From Aurantiochytrium sp. KH105 (taxonomy: Eukaryota > Sar > Bigyra > Thraustochytrida > Thraustochytriidae), in the NCBI GenBank assembly GCA_003116975.1, contig BGKB01000224.1, positions 48,759 to 112,758 on the forward strand: 64,000 bases of DNA, written 5' to 3'. The position numbers and the translations under genes were made by a program. This document shows positions 62,001-64,000 of the stretch, piece after piece (positions within the stretch are counted from its first letter, which is position 1; each line of letters begins with the position of its first letter). The notes under the pieces were generated by a model, which had not been told where the DNA came from, did not search any database, and saw only the letters and a program-made list of their open reading frames with translations.

Positions 62001-62515
62001 AGCGCTGGATCACGGCTGTGTGCACGGCGCTTCTTCCCCAGAAGCAGGCTTCGCAGACTGACAGCGACTTCATCAAGGATTGCGAGGAGCTTGCCGACAC
62101 CACCGAGGACCCGTACGCTATTGTCGAGAACTATGGCTCTGCTGGTGACCGCGCCTCGGTCAGCAGCTACTGCGCCAGCTCGGTGTCCGAGTACGGTTCT
62201 CGCGATGATATCGACGCTTGCATTAGTGGCATTTCCGTGCAGTACGATGAAAGCAGTGGCGACTGGACCGAGGCCTTCTTCATTCCCTCGAACTTGCTCC
62301 CCTGTGACGGTACGCTCGAGATCCCGGCCAGCAAGAGCAAGTACTGGCCGCTCTTTATCTATCCGATCCGCTTTGAGCAATGCGATGTCCTCAACGAGGA
62401 AGGCGCCTGCCTTGCCTCTGAGAACGTTGAGGCCAGCTGCATGGCCACCTTTGGCTACAGCCTCAACTACACCTTCTCCTACGACGGTAGCGTAGGTTGC
62501 CCGGATGATGCTTAA
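59075..62515 (+). CDS. Array copy 6: secreted cysteine-rich two-module protein
   Basis: 1146 residues from ATG at 59075 (a second in-frame ATG three codons on gives the same signal peptide). Signal peptide QRGIAIAAAVLCLALSTQA, mature start QTDSCEITLDTIDW. Module A: CCEKCKCYGDPLCEAFDG, DHAGNGCKWLKR, GERGVQTD; module B: CCDSCQLWGDPFGEAFDG, DHAGNPCVWNQT, GERSILD, FIYPIRFEQCDVLNEEGACL; end GSVGCPDDA. The inter-module segment (SINATVEFDSLSCVEPEDNP) is the most variable region relative to copies 4 and 5. Long blocks are identical or nearly so to copies 4 and 5, with some positions (SVSEYGS, CDGTLE) matching copy 3 instead. Intronless. Confidence 0.95.
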   Translation: MDYMQRGIAIAAAVLCLALSTQAQTDSCEITLDTIDWSSTSTFSLSGCGEAPVSFGGCCGNLLQDSEDACSTAIFGSAACEDRDCVENPPNASDSVTFSFAWAYSSTETCCEKCKCYGDPLCEAFDGTTDQMIECDGRDFTTCKMNKDICLAQNDHAGNGCKWLKRNSDYPWWNSNLEDGSPCQADYSVSGQLELPLLEIDGLSMSTLIGERGVQTDFSITLSGDSEAYTLNSDTCFDYDPRDVGTANAANAWSLPSSASAIPDSWTVSIPNDVEIRWHINDPTLGVFADVICNKAIGASRSRLDIENITDTQGLTGGDGFCFTGVIDQEQASGTNVDNSVALHFKCLSAQLPDLANTCKALTDDTCYPRTVLGWQQYWCETAELEFTQASSGASTYGDMIETCLTDLRTGTGEEQSQTWITYACQMNSKLEYGSAEQDSYVEECINLLTEEGWYEWAQTAQYQGIIPHEYVQSDTCVSSLDEFTTIPDDLECAPGMIVETNQDDTWVPVFYFPPNVPACVGDFLNATGEDYPELFLYQIRLRRCGLAAKCLVADEGTECKPLPSINATVEFDSLSCVEPEDNPCEFCEQNVNDVPPAVCETNEQDTYTLGYCEQCCETNNFLPGQENQTCRELVVSTPFCDTSDSTTSAYCTNLKRSRRNAKLTLGITKDVVEGEEFCCDSCQLWGDPFGEAFDGSREKLIVCDARDEDCFTQEEICGTLLDHAGNPCVWNQTTKDLIGSRRGNIGAYGSPCLPDYEKSGENEIVLYEVSEPFYYLSFYTGERSILDLMILNTSKGEYTLDPEACYGDGELAGWTTVSGTPVDEAFELTYTGAGEDGYGNDERVWAVYERDMGIFFRVTCVNSQAVTTDYVGGYRLNIEHLVDTNQERTETSGYCVSGDLLSYGGSYSNNSFAEECEVKDLQLDHLACKAFWSGACTPDQIDLGIENWCETANQPNSVTKCVNSIKRSNRVKTGERWITAVCTALLPQKQASQTDSDFIKDCEELADTTEDPYAIVENYGSAGDRASVSSYCASSVSEYGSRDDIDACISGISVQYDESSGDWTEAFFIPSNLLPCDGTLEIPASKSKYWPLFIYPIRFEQCDVLNEEGACLASENVEASCMATFGYSLNYTFSYDGSVGCPDDA

Positions 62516-63267
62516 GTCTCTAAAAAATGGAAATCTGCACGTCTTTTCAAAGTTCGACCATTCCTTATAAATTGGTTGAGCACGAAATCGAATTCATGAC
62601 TTTTGTTCGTGAGCATATATGAGTTGCTTTCTCAAGTGCTCGCTTGTCCTTGTTTCCCTCTTTGATCCTGACGCGAAAGCTCAACCCCATGTCACGTTGA
62701 CTTCTTAACGAGATCTTGCGTGAATAGCAAACATTATGCCTTTACGTCCAGAGAATGCATATCTTTCCCAGGGTAAAGCTTAGTCGACGTCGTTCACCAT
62801 GTAAGCCCACCCTTCCGCAGCTTGACAAGTGCTCTTGGTCACCGCGGATTGACCAATAGAGACACAAATGCGAGTCCACTCCAACCTTCCTGGTAGGTCA
62901 GAACTGAAAAAAAAGGAGACACAATGTGGCGGGTTCTGCGACTCAGTCCATACAATGCCCTTTTGAGCGAGCCGACCCATGCCACAGTTCTTCGAGGCGT
63001 AGTGCGACCGGTGCGTTTTCAGGGTCACTCTCGATGAGGGCGCGATACCTACCCATACATAGATGGACAGTCACCATGCCCTGATGCCAAAGAAATATAT
63101 CAGCGCATCAAAACTCAGACCGTATGGATGTCGCCGCAGTGCCCGTGGACAACCACACCAAGCTCGATCGATGAAGAAGCAAACCCGAAAAAGAAAGCAC
63201 CATAAGAGCGAGCAAAAAGAGCTGCAGCACGTTCCAGACCCTCCCTCCCTCGCCTGCACTGGCAGTC
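62516..63267. other. Short spacer before copy 7
   Basis: 752 bases, lower GC. A minus-strand frame of 82 codons (63028-62780) reads partly protein-like (RLEWTRICVSIGQSAV, then AEGWAYMVND) but has no recognised motif and may be a remnant. The final part contains a purine-rich leader (AAACCCGAAAAAGAAAGC). Confidence 0.45.
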
Positions 63268-64000
63268 ATGAAGATGTTGCAAACCGCTGCGATAGCGATG
63301 ACGATAGCCACGCTCATTTTGCGCAGCGCAAAGGCCCAAACGAGCACATGCTCGACCAGCGCAAACATTGTCTCCTGGCAAGATTCTGCCTTTCCCGGAT
63401 GTGGCCTCATGGCCTTTGACATGGGCGGATGCTGCGGCAATGTATTATCGACCTCTAGCGACGCTGTTTGCAGCTCCACCACCTTTGAAACTGCATATTG
63501 CGAGAACACTTTTATCGATGGTGGCTTCACCGATTTCACCCCCAATGCGTCCGACACGCTGACTTTTGAAATCAACGTCACCTACGCTGAGACCGAAGAT
63601 ACTTGCTGCCAAAAGTGCAAGTGCTACGGTGATCCCCTTTGCGAAGCCTTCGACGGCACGCGTGACCAGCTCATTGAGTGCGATGCTCGCAACTTTACCA
63701 CTTGCAGCCTTAAGAAGAGTATTTGCCGCCAGCAGTACGATCATGCCGGCAACCGCTGCAAGTGGCTCAAGGGGAACAAGCACTATTCATGGTGGACCTC
63801 CAACCTCGAAAGTGGCTCTCCGTGCCAGGCCGACTACAACGTGAGCGGCCAGCTGGAGTTGGTCATGCTCGACGTTGATGACATGTCCATCTCCTCGCTC
63901 GTTGGCGAGCGGGGTGTCCAGACTGATGCCATGATCCTTCTCCCGTCCTACAGCGAGCCTTTCCAGATCAACTCGGATACCTGCTTCGACTACGACCCGC
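63268..64000 (+). CDS. Array copy 7: secreted cysteine-rich protein, partial (runs off right edge)
   Basis: An open frame from ATG at 63268 continues to the end of the window (244 codons visible). Residues 1-28 are a signal peptide (MKMLQTAAIAMTIATLIL, then RSAKAQ). The remainder aligns over module A: GGCCGN, NASDTLTFEINVTYAET, CCQKCKCYGDPLCEAFDG with its GDP starting at residue 121, RNFTTC, DHAGNRCKWLKG, CQADYNVSGQLELVMLDVDD, GERGVQTD and CFDYDP. The LVMLDVDD stretch is closer to copy 2 than to copies 4-6. A second in-frame ATG lies two codons downstream. The C-terminal three quarters lie outside the window, so integrity cannot be judged. Confidence 0.9.
   Translation, partial: MKMLQTAAIAMTIATLILRSAKAQTSTCSTSANIVSWQDSAFPGCGLMAFDMGGCCGNVLSTSSDAVCSSTTFETAYCENTFIDGGFTDFTPNASDTLTFEINVTYAETEDTCCQKCKCYGDPLCEAFDGTRDQLIECDARNFTTCSLKKSICRQQYDHAGNRCKWLKGNKHYSWWTSNLESGSPCQADYNVSGQLELVMLDVDDMSISSLVGERGVQTDAMILLPSYSEPFQINSDTCFDYDP

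Overview
The window reads as nuclear DNA of a GC-rich unicellular eukaryote. It encodes an AP-1 clathrin adaptor mu subunit, an ER Hsp110/GRP170-type chaperone ending in KDEL, the RNA polymerase subunit RPB6, a ubiquitin-specific protease and a CAP10-type glycosyltransferase. Genes are almost all single uninterrupted reading frames, on both strands, separated by 0.4-5 kb of GC-rich, microsatellite-laden spacers. This fits a labyrinthulomycete (thraustochytrid) stramenopile best, but that is inference from style and gene content; no rRNA or organism-specific marker is present.

Left part (1-25 kb), mostly housekeeping: a very large low-complexity protein gene running off the left edge on the minus strand with a RING-like zinc finger (1-4058); a 3-kb repeat-rich spacer; a weakly supported, possibly spliced minus-strand gene (about 7.2-8.35 kb); a ubiquitin-specific protease (10095-12629, +); AP-1 mu (13070-14344, -); a small acidic unknown protein (16039-16656, +); HYOU1/GRP170 (17454-20201, -) divergent from RPB6 (20696-21085, +); and a GT90/CAP10 family type II membrane glycosyltransferase (22296-24032, +).

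Right part (25.6-64 kb) is the striking region: a same-strand tandem array of seven paralogous genes (25644, 34166, 40302, 48757, 54077, 59075 and, cut by the right edge, 63268). Each full copy encodes a secreted, cysteine-rich, N-glycosylation-rich protein of 1141-1166 residues with no membrane anchor. Every protein is itself an internal duplication of a module of about 570 residues, each module carrying a CC..C..(Y/W)GDP....FDG signature that recalls the entry motif of von Willebrand factor D domains. Copies 4-6 are nearly identical over long stretches and show mosaic patches suggesting gene conversion; copies 1, 2 and 7 are more diverged, and copy 2 uses clearly different synonymous codons. 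The spacing between copies shrinks rightwards from about 5 kb to 0.75 kb. Between copies 1 and 2 lies a type II membrane SGNH/GDSL-like hydrolase on the opposite strand, flanked by two related elements of about 0.43-0.49 kb with inverted ends.

Functionally the array looks like a locus for mass production and diversification of a disulfide-rich extracellular protein (cell covering, scale, ectoplasmic-net or adhesive material are candidates; none is proven). The nearby ER chaperone and CAP10-like glycosyltransferase act in the compartment such proteins pass through, but co-function is only suggested by proximity.
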